A stretch of DNA of 64,000 nucleotides from JBCBSS01 sp039819065 (GTDB lineage: Bacteria > Bacteroidota > Bacteroidia > Cytophagales > Cyclobacteriaceae): assembly GCA_039819065.1 (NCBI GenBank), contig JBCBSS010000006.1:36897-100896 (forward strand), given 5' to 3'. Of the stretch, positions 34,998-44,522 are shown piece after piece (the first letter of the stretch is position 1; each line of letters begins with the position of its first letter). The notes under the pieces are model-generated. The model was given only the letters and a program-made list of their open reading frames with translations, had not been told where the DNA came from and did not search any database. The translations under genes and the position numbers were made by a program.

Positions 34998-36674
34998 ATG
35001 TCAGACGAAAAGAAACCGGAATCGCTCAATTTTATCGAGCAAATTGTTGATGAAGACCTCAAATCAAACAAGAACAATGGTCAGTTGGTAACAAGGTTCC
35101 CGCCTGAACCTAATGGCTACTTGCATATCGGTCATGCTAAATCCATTTGCCTCAACTTCGGTCTTGCAGAAGCCTATGGTGGAAAATGCAACCTGAGATT
35201 CGATGATACTAACCCTGAAAAAGAAGATACCGAATACGTCGATTCTATCAAAGAGGATGTCAAATGGCTGGGTTTCGACTGGGAAGACAGGGAATATTTT
35301 GCTTCTGACTATTTCGACAAACTATATGCATTCGCTCAACAGTTGATCAAAGCAGGAAAAGCTTATGTGGACGATCAGACGGCAGAGCAGATCAGTGCCT
35401 CCAGAGGTACGCCTACACAACCGGGAGATGAAAGTCCTTATCGCAACAGAACAGTGGAAGAGAACCTCGAGCTACTGGATGGCATGAAAGCCGGTAAGTT
35501 CAAAGAAGGTGAGAAAGTATTGAGGGCCAAAATTGATATGACGTCTCCCAATATGCACATGCGTGATCCTATTCTATATAGAATCAGATATGCTACTCAT
35601 CATAGAACAGGAGACAAATGGTGCATATACCCGACCTACGACTTCGCCCATGGTCAGTCTGACAGCATGGAAGGAGTTACGCATTCACTCTGTACTTTAG
35701 AGTTTGAGGTACATCGCCCATTGTACGAATGGTTGATCCAAGCGCTTGATATATTTCCATCGCGACAAATCGAGTTCGCCAGACTCAATCTAAGCTACAC
35801 TATCGTAAGCAAGAGAAAACTGCTAGAATTGGTAGAAGGCAATTATGTTTCGGGATGGGATGATCCTAGAATGCCGACCATTTCTGGTATAAGGCGAAGA
35901 GGCTACACACCAGAGTCCATCAGGAATTTTGCTGATAAAATTGGTGTGGCAAAAAGGGATGGCATTATTGACGTAGCGCTATTAGAACACAGCGTCCGTG
36001 AAGACCTAAACAAAAAAGCCAATAGGGTGATGGGGATTTTGAATCCAGTTAAATTGATCATCACCAACTACCCTGAAGGTGAAGAAGAATTGCTCAAAGC
36101 CGTGAATAACCCTGAGGACGAATCTGCAGGCAAAAGAGATATGCCATTTTCCAGAGAGGTATATATCGACAGAGCCGACTTTATGGAAGATCCTCCAAGG
36201 AAGTTCTTTAGGTTAGGCCCTGGCCGCGAGGTAAGGCTCAAATACGCTTACATCGTGAAATGCGAGGATTACAAAAAAGATCCTGAGACAGGAGAAATTA
36301 CTGAAATACATTGCACTTACGACCCTAACACCAAAAGTGGTCAAGATACCACGGGCAAGAAGGTAAAGGGCACTTTAGGATGGGTTTCAGCCAAACACGC
36401 ACTCAATGTGGGGGTTAGACTCTACGATAGGTTGTTCAAAACCGAAAACCTCAATACCATAGAGGATGATTTCAAAAATCACCTCAACCCAGATTCATTA
36501 ACTGTCAATAACAAAGCGGTTGTAGAACCTTCGTTGGCTCAGGCCAAGGCTGGAGATCAGATGCAATTCGAGAGAATCGGTTATTTCATTGTAGATCCTG
36601 AAAGTACTGACCAAAAGTTGGTTTTCAACAGAACAGTTACACTAAGAGACAACTGGGCAAAGGCTAATAAATAA
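34998..36674 (+). CDS. glnS: Glutaminyl-tRNA synthetase
   Basis: A class I aminoacyl-tRNA synthetase of 558 residues. The HIGH motif is in PPEPNGYLHIGHAKS (about 35-49), the KMSKS-equivalent is VSKRKLLELV (about 273-282), and the GlnRS anticodon-binding beta-barrels follow (about 345-555). Features such as GHAKSICLNFGLAEAYGGKC distinguish GlnRS from GluRS. Its presence implies direct charging of tRNA-Gln rather than only transamidation. The N-terminus is short with an acidic lead (SDEKKPESLNF), as in other Bacteroidota. Confidence 0.97.
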   Translation: MSDEKKPESLNFIEQIVDEDLKSNKNNGQLVTRFPPEPNGYLHIGHAKSICLNFGLAEAYGGKCNLRFDDTNPEKEDTEYVDSIKEDVKWLGFDWEDREYFASDYFDKLYAFAQQLIKAGKAYVDDQTAEQISASRGTPTQPGDESPYRNRTVEENLELLDGMKAGKFKEGEKVLRAKIDMTSPNMHMRDPILYRIRYATHHRTGDKWCIYPTYDFAHGQSDSMEGVTHSLCTLEFEVHRPLYEWLIQALDIFPSRQIEFARLNLSYTIVSKRKLLELVEGNYVSGWDDPRMPTISGIRRRGYTPESIRNFADKIGVAKRDGIIDVALLEHSVREDLNKKANRVMGILNPVKLIITNYPEGEEELLKAVNNPEDESAGKRDMPFSREVYIDRADFMEDPPRKFFRLGPGREVRLKYAYIVKCEDYKKDPETGEITEIHCTYDPNTKSGQDTTGKKVKGTLGWVSAKHALNVGVRLYDRLFKTENLNTIEDDFKNHLNPDSLTVNNKAVVEPSLAQAKAGDQMQFERIGYFIVDPESTDQKLVFNRTVTLRDNWAKANK

Positions 36675-36716
36675 ACCATCATCAGGCCCGAGGATGCCTT
36701 AAAGGTTCTTTTAAGT

Positions 36717-36788
36717 TAGGCTGTCAAAAGCCTTTCTGAGCGATCATTTTACATTGCATCCGAAATGACTGGCTTTTAAGACAACCTC
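36717..36788 (+). repeat. Palindromic intergenic repeat, short copy D
   Basis: Only the outer part of the element remains: AGGCTGTCAAAAGCC ... CGAAATGACTGGCTTTTAAGACAACCTC. The central GAGAAATC...GATTTCTC arms and the TCCCGA hairpin are missing, as expected for an internal deletion that keeps a foldable palindrome. Confidence 0.65.
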
Positions 36789-36924
36789 TCTTCAGTATGG
36801 CTGTTGAAATAGCCAACCGCCTAGCTCTCAATGGCTTATTTTCATTTCTAGGCCAAAAAAACTATATTCAGTAAGCGCTTGGCTTACCAAATTGGTCTTT
36901 TTTAGTCTTTAATGAAATGATGTC

Positions 36925-37596
36925 ATGAAAAAACTCATCCTCTGTTTCAGCTTGGTTTTCTTTTCAATTTCTATTGGGCTAGCCCAGCAAAAAACCTATA
37001 TCGTCAAAAGGATAATTGACCTTCGCCAAAAGGCAAATGTCGACTTGATGGAATCGGCTAAGCTAACCGATGCCATCTACCAAGCTGGCACCTCAGGAGA
37101 TGTCAAAGCTTATTATCACAAGGACAGACTGTGGAAGGACATGACTCTTCTGGATAAGGTAAAGTATGATAAAGGGTTTAAGAATGAGATGGACGCTTCT
37201 CTTTTCACTATGCCCATCGCTTCAATACACTTGCTGAACATCGTTGAAGAGGTGAAGCTTGATCCAAGTGGCAATAAAACCTATGAGATCAAGTATATCG
37301 GTTTATCCATTGATGCTGAAAAGACGATCACAGGTATTCAGAAAGATACAGGCTACCTCCCATTTGAGAATCTCAAAAAAGTCTTGAAAAAGATGAAGGG
37401 CAGTAAAGGCTCGTATTATGATTTAATTGCCAAAAGAAAACTAACAGGTACGACGAGCATTTCAGTTACCAATCAAGATGGCATCAATCGCATGGCCTAT
37501 TATGACAAGTATCAAAAAAGAATGGTAATAGAAGATGCGCCTGAAGGTTTCGACCTTGAGGCATTTGCCAAGGAAGTGGAAAAGCCTGATTACTGA
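36925..37596 (+). CDS. Secreted protein of unknown function
   Basis: 223 residues with a clear signal peptide (MKKLILCFSLVFF..., cleavage near GLA|QQ). The mature part is lysine-rich with repeated charged/tyrosine patterns (KAYYHKDRLWKDMTLLDKVK, IKYIGLSIDAEKTITG) and no known motif or lipobox. It is convergent with the TPR kinase gene and overlaps it by 7 bp at the 3' ends. The family is not recognised. Confidence 0.65.
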   Translation: MKKLILCFSLVFFSISIGLAQQKTYIVKRIIDLRQKANVDLMESAKLTDAIYQAGTSGDVKAYYHKDRLWKDMTLLDKVKYDKGFKNEMDASLFTMPIASIHLLNIVEEVKLDPSGNKTYEIKYIGLSIDAEKTITGIQKDTGYLPFENLKKVLKKMKGSKGSYYDLIAKRKLTGTTSISVTNQDGINRMAYYDKYQKRMVIEDAPEGFDLEAFAKEVEKPDY

Positions 37597-39620
37597 TGAC
37601 TTAAAGTTGAATCCGCCAACTGCGCTTGTTCTTGAGAAAATTCTATAATGAGCACAAACTTGCCTGCCCTATTTGATATGCGCATATCTCCGTTGAGTTG
37701 TGTAACCAGTCCCTTTACAAGCCCATAACTTACAAACTCATCCAGCTCATCCTGATCTTCCATCTTAGGATTTCTCCCATTGTTCTTTATTTCCAATCTA
37801 TTGAATCCATTCTCACCTTGGGAGAAAGTCACCCAAATATCACCGGCTTTACTGTTAGGAAAACTTCGTTTAAACGTATTCGGGATAATTTCATTTATGA
37901 TTAATCCGACAGGTACGGCTTTAGATACTTCAAGATAAGCATCATCGCTTACCTCAAGGTGCAATGCTATATTTCTGGCCGCTTCTGAAAGGGAGATTTT
38001 ATATCCTTTGATTAAGTCGGTCAAGTATTGATTGAATGCGACGTTATTGTGATCGTCGTATTGCAGCAGGTTTTGATGTATCAGTGCAATAGACCTGAGT
38101 TGATTTTGTTCTTTGGCTATTTGCTCTAGTATGGCCTCGTCTTTAAATCTGCGTGATTGCAGGTTTAACAAGCTGATAATAATCTGCAGATGGTTCTTGG
38201 TGTGGTGGTGAATTTCTCCTAACAGCTTTTTATTGTGCCCTAAAGCAGTTTTTAGTTCATTAGAAATAGATACCAACTGCTCGTTTTGAATTCGTATGCC
38301 CTTGTTTGCCCTACGTTTATTGCGATTAGAATAGAGCAAAACAACAACAAAAGAAAAAGCAAAGAGGAGCGTCAGGGAAACCAGTAGAATAACCTTATTC
38401 CGACCTTCTAGCTTCTGTGCTTTCAGCGCATTTTCGTATTTCAAACGCTCATTTTCTCTGTCCTTTACCTCCATTTCATACTGCACTTGCAACTCAGTGA
38501 CCTGTTTGGCAGTCAAATCATTCAATAGGCTATCTTGCAATTGCTTGTACTGCTGATAATGTGACAATGCTTCTTCATGCTCTCCAAGTGCCTGGCTAAT
38601 TTTAGATAGCTTTTCATATGTCCATGATTGATACTCCAAATCGCCTATCTCTTCTGCTTTAGTCAATGACTTAAGAAGATAATTTTCCGCTTCTTGGTAT
38701 GCTTTTTTGGTAGCAGCTATTTCACCCAATCCAAAATACCCTGACATTTCTCCTCGCGCATACCCGGTTTGTTGACTGATTTCAATCGTTTTGGTTAGGT
38801 AAGACTGAGCAGGCTCATATTCTTCTTTGGCGATATAAGCTTCTGCAAGATTGGAATAATTAAAGGCTGCTAACTGTATTTGATTCAATTTAAGATTAAG
38901 CGCGAGCGACTTCTCGTAATGACTTATTGCCAAGTCATGCTGTTGCATTGCTTTGTAAGTCAAACCTATGTTATTGAATTCACGAGCCAACCCCAGTTCA
39001 TCATTATACGCGCTATCTATCTTAACCGCTTTGGCATAAAACTCTAGCGCTTTGTTATGGTTACCCAGTTTAGTATAAATGGTGCCAATATTACCGTAAG
39101 TGGTGGTGAGTTTCTTGTCCTCCCCTAGCCCCTCTTTTAGCCTGAGCGCTTCAAAATAATACTTAAGTGCCCTTGAAAGGTCTCCTTGACGCTTAAACAA
39201 TACACCCATGTTATTAAACACGGATGCCACCCCTGCACTATCTCCTATGACCCTGTATGCACCAAGTGCTTCTTCATAATTATGGAAAGAAGAGAGATAA
39301 TCTCCTTTCTTCCAGTGGCTTATACCTAATAGTTTGAGTGCCCTGGCATAACCTTTAGGATAGATGCTGTCTTTAGATAGAACAATAGCCTGCTTAGCGG
39401 CACTAGACATCTCCATCAAATCAACATACATATACTTGGCTGCCAACTTATTGAGGATGTCTACCCTGAGCTCTGTTTCAATCTCCTGACCAAGCAATTG
39501 TTTAAGGCTATCGATAGCTTGGATAGGCTTAGCTTTAACATATGTACTTAATAATAGGCAGTAGCTGAAGAATGTCGCGAAAAACAGTCTTTTGTGAAAT
39601 ATGTAGATCAACGGTTCCAA
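37590..39620 (-). CDS. TPR-containing sensor histidine kinase (HisKA_2 type)
   Basis: A 676-residue membrane kinase. A signal peptide or anchor (about 8-30) is followed by at least six tetratricopeptide repeats in the periplasm (about 80-360; for example SVFNNMGVLFKRQGDLSRAL, TTYGNIGTIYTKLGNHNKAL), a coiled-coil (about 365-400), a transmembrane helix (about 408-428), then the HisKA_2 dimerisation domain with the phospho-accepting His in LLGEIHHHTKNHLQIIISLL (about 467-486) and an HATPase domain (NEIIPNTFKRSFP N-box, about 568-580). No response regulator is adjacent. The N-box reads NEIIPNTFKRS, slightly unlike the usual NELxxNAxKHA, which may lower activity. Confidence 0.88.
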   Translation of the reverse strand: MEPLIYIFHKRLFFATFFSYCLLLSTYVKAKPIQAIDSLKQLLGQEIETELRVDILNKLAAKYMYVDLMEMSSAAKQAIVLSKDSIYPKGYARALKLLGISHWKKGDYLSSFHNYEEALGAYRVIGDSAGVASVFNNMGVLFKRQGDLSRALKYYFEALRLKEGLGEDKKLTTTYGNIGTIYTKLGNHNKALEFYAKAVKIDSAYNDELGLAREFNNIGLTYKAMQQHDLAISHYEKSLALNLKLNQIQLAAFNYSNLAEAYIAKEEYEPAQSYLTKTIEISQQTGYARGEMSGYFGLGEIAATKKAYQEAENYLLKSLTKAEEIGDLEYQSWTYEKLSKISQALGEHEEALSHYQQYKQLQDSLLNDLTAKQVTELQVQYEMEVKDRENERLKYENALKAQKLEGRNKVILLVSLTLLFAFSFVVVLLYSNRNKRRANKGIRIQNEQLVSISNELKTALGHNKKLLGEIHHHTKNHLQIIISLLNLQSRRFKDEAILEQIAKEQNQLRSIALIHQNLLQYDDHNNVAFNQYLTDLIKGYKISLSEAARNIALHLEVSDDAYLEVSKAVPVGLIINEIIPNTFKRSFPNSKAGDIWVTFSQGENGFNRLEIKNNGRNPKMEDQDELDEFVSYGLVKGLVTQLNGDMRISNRAGKFVLIIEFSQEQAQLADSTLSHQ

Positions 39621-39902
39621 TCTATCTAAACTTAAAAAATGCTACCAAAAGGACGCAATTGGTCGATAAGTACAAATTAACAAAAATTAGAGGCTGAAAC
39701 TATGGTTATTATTTGCACTGGCAGGTAACTACAAATCCTATTTGCCCATCTTTTTGAGTTCAAATAGAATTGTCATATCAGTAGGGCAACCTAATTTACC
39801 TTCCTAAAGCCTAACCGACGAAATTAATGGCAAGGGTGCTGGTTTCATCAACATTGAGGAAAATGGGTAGATAGTATGGGCATCTAAAGAAATACGTTGA
39901 TC

Positions 39903-42113
39903 TCAATCGAAGCGTCTCACCATCTCCAAACCTTCAATACTTCTTAATTTATCAATCAGCAAATCAAGATGACGCGTATCGTTCACATAGAGCATAATCC
40001 TTCCTTCAAATATGCCGCTGTCCGTGTCGATAGTAATGGATCGTATATTCACTTTCAACTCGTTAGAAATGATCGCCGTTACATCATTCATAAGGCCTAC
40101 CCTATCGGTACCAATAACCTCCAACCCAGCCAAAAACGCTATTTCTTGCTGTGAGGTCCATTTCGCTTTGACCACCCTATGCCCATGACTCGACAATAAC
40201 TCGGCGGCATTAGGACAACTTGTTCTATGTATCTTAATTCCTTCATTTACAGTAACAAAGCCAAAGACATCATCACCAGGTATGGGATTACAGCACTTGG
40301 ATAGCTTGTAATCTACCACATCCATATCCTCACCGATCAATAACATATCCTGGGCTCGACCTTTTGCTTTTGTTATTTCTGTCTCGAAGGTTTTGGTGTC
40401 AGAAACTTTAGCTTTAGGATTACTCTTAATTGGCGCAATCGGTTTGAAATCCTTGAATAACTTGATGTCCTTAGCGGTAATATTTCCGCGACCCACCTGG
40501 TAAAAAAGCTCAAACTGATTATTTACATTGAAGTAAGCCCGAATTCGATCAAATACCTCATTAGTAGGTTCGATCTTCATCTGCTTGAGCTTACGGTAAA
40601 CAATCTCTTTACCCTCATCTGCCACATGCTTCATGTCAGACTTCAATTCTTGCTTGATTTTGGCCTTGGCTTTGGTCGTAACTACAAACCTTAACCAATC
40701 CTCACTTGGTCGCTGCTTGGTAGAAGTGAGTATTTCTATTTGATCACCATTTTTAACCTCATAATTGAGTGGCACAAGCCTTTGGTTGATTTTAGCGCCG
40801 ATGCACTTCACCCCAATTTCAGAATGTATCTCAAAAGCAAAATCAAGTACGGTGGCACCATTGGGCAGCGTTTTCAAGTCACCTTTCGGAGTGAACGCGA
40901 AAACCTCATCTGTGAAGAGGTCTCCTTTGAAATCATTGACAAACTCAAGGGCAGTGGAATTGTTCTGCTCCAGTACTTCTCTCACTTTGGTGATCCATTG
41001 GTCAAGCCCTGACTCTTGACTCCCCGGTGTGTCTTTGTACTTCCAATGAGCAGCATAGCCTTTTTCAGCAATCTCATCCATTCTACGGCTCCTGATCTGT
41101 ACCTCTACCCATTGACCATTCTTGGCCATCACAGTAGTATGAAGTGACTCATATCCATTGGATTTGGCGATACTTACCCAGTCCCTCAAGCGGTCAGGGT
41201 TAGGTTGGTAATGGTCTGTAACAATAGAATAGACCTGCCAACAAGCAGCCTTTTCATTTTCGACATCTGTATCGATGATTATTCTGATAGCAAAGAGATC
41301 GTAAACCTCCTCAAAAGGTATGCTCTGTTTCTTCATTTTATTCCAGATGGAAAAGACAGATTTCAACCTTCCCTTGATGATGGTTTTCACGCCATGCTCC
41401 TGAAGCTCCTTCTGAATCGGTCGGATGAACTTCTTAATGAATCTGGTACGCTCTTCTTTAGTATCATCTATCTTGCCCATGATAGCTTGATAAACTTCCT
41501 GTTCTGTATATTTCAGATACAAGTCTTCAAGCTCTGATTTGATAGAATACAATCCCAGTCTATGGGCCAAAGGGGCATATAGAAAGATGGTTTCTGAAGC
41601 CACTTTCAACTGCTTGTGACGAGGCATGCTTCCGAGTGTACGCATGTTATGCAGCCTGTCTGCCAGTTTGACCAGTATCACCCTAACATCATCGGCCAGC
41701 GTTAGCAGCATTTTCCTGAAGTTCTCGGCTTGTTGTGAACTGCCGTGCTCAAAGACACCTGAGATCTTGGTTAACCCGTCAATGATACGTGATATCTTCT
41801 TACCAAAATCCCGTTCTATATCCTCGAGTTCGAACTCGGTATCCTCGACGACATCGTGCAGCAAAGCTGATACGATCGACGTCGTTCCAAGGCCTATTTC
41901 CTCGACACAAATTTGTGCCACGGCCAACGGATGATAGATATAGGGCTCGCCAGACTTGCGGCGCATCTCCTTATGCGCTTCCAACGACGTGTAGAATGCC
42001 TTCTTGATTAGCTTAGCGTCTCCATCTTCTAAAAATGGCTTGGCTTTCCTAAGCAATTTCCGATAGCGCCTAATTATTTCCTTCTTCTCTTCTTCAACGT
42101 CTACCGCAATCAT
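39903..42113 (-). CDS. RelA/SpoT bifunctional (p)ppGpp synthetase/hydrolase
   Basis: A 736-residue Rel/Spo protein for the stringent response. Domains in order are the HD hydrolase domain (about 45-200; YIYHPLAVAQI, ALLHDVVEDTEFELEDI), the RelA synthetase domain (about 250-370; YESLHTTVMAKNGQWVEVQI, EKGYAAHWKYK), TGS (about 405-465; FTPKGDLKTLPNGATVLDFA), a helical/zinc-finger region with CCNPIPGDDVFGF (about 609-621), and a C-terminal ACT domain. The hydrolase HDVVED signature is intact, so both activities are likely. It is divergent from tRNA-Leu and the trigger factor gene. Confidence 0.95.
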   Translation of the reverse strand: MIAVDVEEEKKEIIRRYRKLLRKAKPFLEDGDAKLIKKAFYTSLEAHKEMRRKSGEPYIYHPLAVAQICVEEIGLGTTSIVSALLHDVVEDTEFELEDIERDFGKKISRIIDGLTKISGVFEHGSSQQAENFRKMLLTLADDVRVILVKLADRLHNMRTLGSMPRHKQLKVASETIFLYAPLAHRLGLYSIKSELEDLYLKYTEQEVYQAIMGKIDDTKEERTRFIKKFIRPIQKELQEHGVKTIIKGRLKSVFSIWNKMKKQSIPFEEVYDLFAIRIIIDTDVENEKAACWQVYSIVTDHYQPNPDRLRDWVSIAKSNGYESLHTTVMAKNGQWVEVQIRSRRMDEIAEKGYAAHWKYKDTPGSQESGLDQWITKVREVLEQNNSTALEFVNDFKGDLFTDEVFAFTPKGDLKTLPNGATVLDFAFEIHSEIGVKCIGAKINQRLVPLNYEVKNGDQIEILTSTKQRPSEDWLRFVVTTKAKAKIKQELKSDMKHVADEGKEIVYRKLKQMKIEPTNEVFDRIRAYFNVNNQFELFYQVGRGNITAKDIKLFKDFKPIAPIKSNPKAKVSDTKTFETEITKAKGRAQDMLLIGEDMDVVDYKLSKCCNPIPGDDVFGFVTVNEGIKIHRTSCPNAAELLSSHGHRVVKAKWTSQQEIAFLAGLEVIGTDRVGLMNDVTAIISNELKVNIRSITIDTDSGIFEGRIMLYVNDTRHLDLLIDKLRSIEGLEMVRRFD

Positions 42114-42185
42114 TTTCTAAATCTTTAACCAATTAAAAAAGACGAAAAAATAGTTATCAATTATGGTAGTATCAAAATTATTAAA

Positions 42186-42193
42186 TACATTTG
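42186..42193 (+). promoter_or_regulatory. -7 promoter element for tRNA-Leu
   Basis: TACATTTG is a perfect TAnnTTTG match 20 bp upstream of the tRNA 5' end. The -33 position shows TTATGG rather than a clean TTG. Confidence 0.55.
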
Positions 42194-42213
42194 CACTCCA
42201 TTTTTCAGAGAAA

Positions 42214-42295
42214 GCGGATGTGGCGAAATTGGTAGACGCACTAGACTTAGGATCTAGCGCCGCGAGGCATGGGGGTTCGAGTCCCTCCATCCGCA
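42214..42295 (+). tRNA. tRNA-Leu (anticodon UAG)
   Basis: The acceptor stem GCGGATG pairs with CATCCGC, the D arm contains GGTAGACGC, and the anticodon stem CTAGA/TCTAG encloses CTTAGGA with anticodon TAG at the usual position. A short variable arm and the T arm GGTTCGAGTCC follow. Class II length of 82 nt and discriminator A fit tRNA-Leu. The CCA end is not encoded (ACA follows). Confidence 0.95.
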
Positions 42296-42303
42296 CAAAC
42301 TAC

Positions 42304-42358
42304 TGCCCCCAATCACGACTTCATGTATTATCGGGATTGGGGGCATTTCAATTTTTCG
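42304..42358 (+). terminator. Rho-independent terminator after tRNA-Leu
   Basis: A perfect 11-bp stem TGCCCCCAATC (42304-42314) / GATTGGGGGCA (42335-42345) is followed by TTTCAATTTTT. It ends the tRNA transcript 22 bp before the trigger factor start. Confidence 0.8.
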
Positions 42359-42379
42359 CACCACTAAAACTTTACTGCT

Positions 42380-43717
42380 TTGGACATCTCACTTGATAAG
42401 AAATCCAACACTGAGGCTTTAATTAAAGTTAAATTAAACGAAAGTGATTATCAACCCCGTGTTGATGAAAAAGTGAAAGACTACGCCAAGAAGGCCAACA
42501 TAAAGGGTTTCAGACCTGGCAAGGTTCCTACCGGCCTTATCAAGAAAATGTATGGTAAGTCAATCCTCGTAGAGGAGATCAATTCACTGCTTTCCAAATC
42601 TGTCACCGATTACATTCGAGAGAATGACATCAAGATCGTGGGTGAGCCCATTCCTGACTTGGAAAAATCAAAATCAATCGACTGGGATACTCAGAAAGAA
42701 TTTGAGTTTGACTACGACATCGGTTTTGTAGAAGATTTCACTTACGACTTATCTAAGAAGGTCAAGGTCAAGCACTATAAAATCGAAGCTGATCAGAAGG
42801 TTATGGATAAGACGCTTGACAGTATCAAAAAGCAGTTCGGAGAGGTTACCAATCCTGAGGCAAGCGAAGCAGATGACTCGCTTTTTGGGAAAGTCAAAGC
42901 CACAGATTCAGAAGATGAAGGAAAAGACGCTCTTATTCCAATAGATAAAGTTGAGAAAAAGGAACAGAAAAAATTTATCGGTGCTAAGGCTGGAGACGTA
43001 GTTAAATTCGAAATCAGCAAAGCCCTGAAAGATGAGCAACTCATAACACACATTGCAGATGTTGATGCAGAGGCTGCCAAAGACCTCAAGGGTGAATATC
43101 AGATCACTGTAGACAAGATCAACAGAACCGTTCCTGCCGAAATCAATGAAGAGCTTTTCGAGAAGGTCTTCGGCAAGGATAGCGTTAAAACTGAAGATGA
43201 GTTCATGGCTAAAGTCAAAGAAACCATCGAGGAAAACTATCAAAGGGAAAGCGACTACTTCCTTGACATCAATATAAGAGATCAATTTATTGAGAACACC
43301 AAGCTAGAAATACCCGAAACATTTTTGAAAAAATGGATACAGGTTTCTAACGAAGGTAAAGTTTCAGAAGAACAGATCGAAAAAGAGTTCGAAGCTTACA
43401 CCAAAGAGCTAAAATGGACTTTTATCACCAATAAAATCTCCGAAGACAACGAGATCAAAGTAGAGCACCCTGATGTAGTTGACAAGGCTAAGGAAATGAT
43501 CCTGCAGCAATTCGGTGGCCCTGCCATGGCTGCACAGTTAGGTGATCAACTTGATGGCTTTGCTAACAACTATCTACAAGGAGAGAATGGCGACAATTAC
43601 ATGCGTGTTTTCAATCAGGTGAGAGGTGAGAAGGTGAGTCAGTTCATCAAAGAGCAAATCACACTCAACGAAAAGTCCGTAAGCATGGAAGAGTTCGAAA
43701 AAATCGTTCAGAAGTAA
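42380..43717 (+). CDS. tig: Trigger factor
   Basis: Ribosome-bound chaperone. The 445-residue Bacteroidota-type protein has the N-terminal ribosome-docking signature GFRPGKVPTGLIKKMYG (about 39-55), a divergent, partly acidic middle domain in place of a canonical FKBP PPIase (about 135-240), and the C-terminal helical cradle (about 250-440). The start is TTG at 42380: the homologous N-terminus (DISLDKKSNTEALIKVKLNE) begins exactly there and no in-frame ATG precedes it. It heads a protein quality-control cluster, tig-clpP-clpX. Confidence 0.95.
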   Translation: MDISLDKKSNTEALIKVKLNESDYQPRVDEKVKDYAKKANIKGFRPGKVPTGLIKKMYGKSILVEEINSLLSKSVTDYIRENDIKIVGEPIPDLEKSKSIDWDTQKEFEFDYDIGFVEDFTYDLSKKVKVKHYKIEADQKVMDKTLDSIKKQFGEVTNPEASEADDSLFGKVKATDSEDEGKDALIPIDKVEKKEQKKFIGAKAGDVVKFEISKALKDEQLITHIADVDAEAAKDLKGEYQITVDKINRTVPAEINEELFEKVFGKDSVKTEDEFMAKVKETIEENYQRESDYFLDINIRDQFIENTKLEIPETFLKKWIQVSNEGKVSEEQIEKEFEAYTKELKWTFITNKISEDNEIKVEHPDVVDKAKEMILQQFGGPAMAAQLGDQLDGFANNYLQGENGDNYMRVFNQVRGEKVSQFIKEQITLNEKSVSMEEFEKIVQK

Positions 43718-43846
43718 TCATTTTTACGCTTTTGCCGAAACATTTTCTTTTTTGGCTTTTTTATACATTAGATAGTTAATATGCTATAATCTTGTTAATA
43801 TTGAGTAAAGGGCTATAGCATAAATTGCCTAATTTTCGAACTAAGA

Positions 43847-44518
43847 ATGGACAACAAAGAAGAATTTAGAAAATACGCTGTAAAGGCTAGAAACATAAGT
43901 GGAACCGCAGTTGATGGTTATGTGCACCACATTGAAAACATGACCCGCTCGGTAATTGAAGAAAGACCAACCCGATTTGCTGAGATAGATGTGTTCTCTC
44001 GATTGATCATGGATAGGATTATCTTTCTTGGCTTACCTGTAGATGATCAGATAGCTAATATTATCACAGCCCAACTATTATTCCTTGAGTCGACTGATCC
44101 TAAAAAGGATGTCTTGTTATATATCAACAGCCCAGGCGGAAGCGTCTATGCTGGGTTAGGTATTTATGATACTATGAACCTCGTTAAGCCTGATGTTGCC
44201 ACTATTTGCACAGGTTTAGCAGCATCGATGGCGGCTGTACTTTTGGCGGGTGGAGCAGCCAAGAAAAGATCTGCTTTACCGCATAGTAGAATCATGATTC
44301 ATCAGCCTATGAGTGGTATGCAAGGCCAAGCATCCGATATGGAGATTTCGTTGAAGCAGACGCTTGAGGTGAAAAAGGATTTATATACTATTCTGTCAAA
44401 GCACAGTGGTAAGACAGAAGAAGAAATTGAAAAAGATGCCGACAGGGATTTTTGGATGAGAGCTCCGGAAGCAGTGAAATACGGACTCATCGACGAAGTC
44501 CTTGAATCTAAAAACTAA
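43847..44518 (+). CDS. clpP: ATP-dependent Clp protease proteolytic subunit
   Basis: A 223-residue serine peptidase with INSPGGSVYAGLGIYDTM (about 92-109), catalytic Ser in GLAASMAAVLLAGG (about 123-136), catalytic His in SRIMIHQPMSG (about 145-155) and catalytic Asp in EKDADRDFWM (about 194-203). It forms the tetradecameric chamber partnered by ClpX, encoded next. Its stop is 4 bp before the clpX ATG, so the pair is co-transcribed. Confidence 0.97.
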   Translation: MDNKEEFRKYAVKARNISGTAVDGYVHHIENMTRSVIEERPTRFAEIDVFSRLIMDRIIFLGLPVDDQIANIITAQLLFLESTDPKKDVLLYINSPGGSVYAGLGIYDTMNLVKPDVATICTGLAASMAAVLLAGGAAKKRSALPHSRIMIHQPMSGMQGQASDMEISLKQTLEVKKDLYTILSKHSGKTEEEIEKDADRDFWMRAPEAVKYGLIDEVLESKN

Positions 44519-44522
44519 TATC

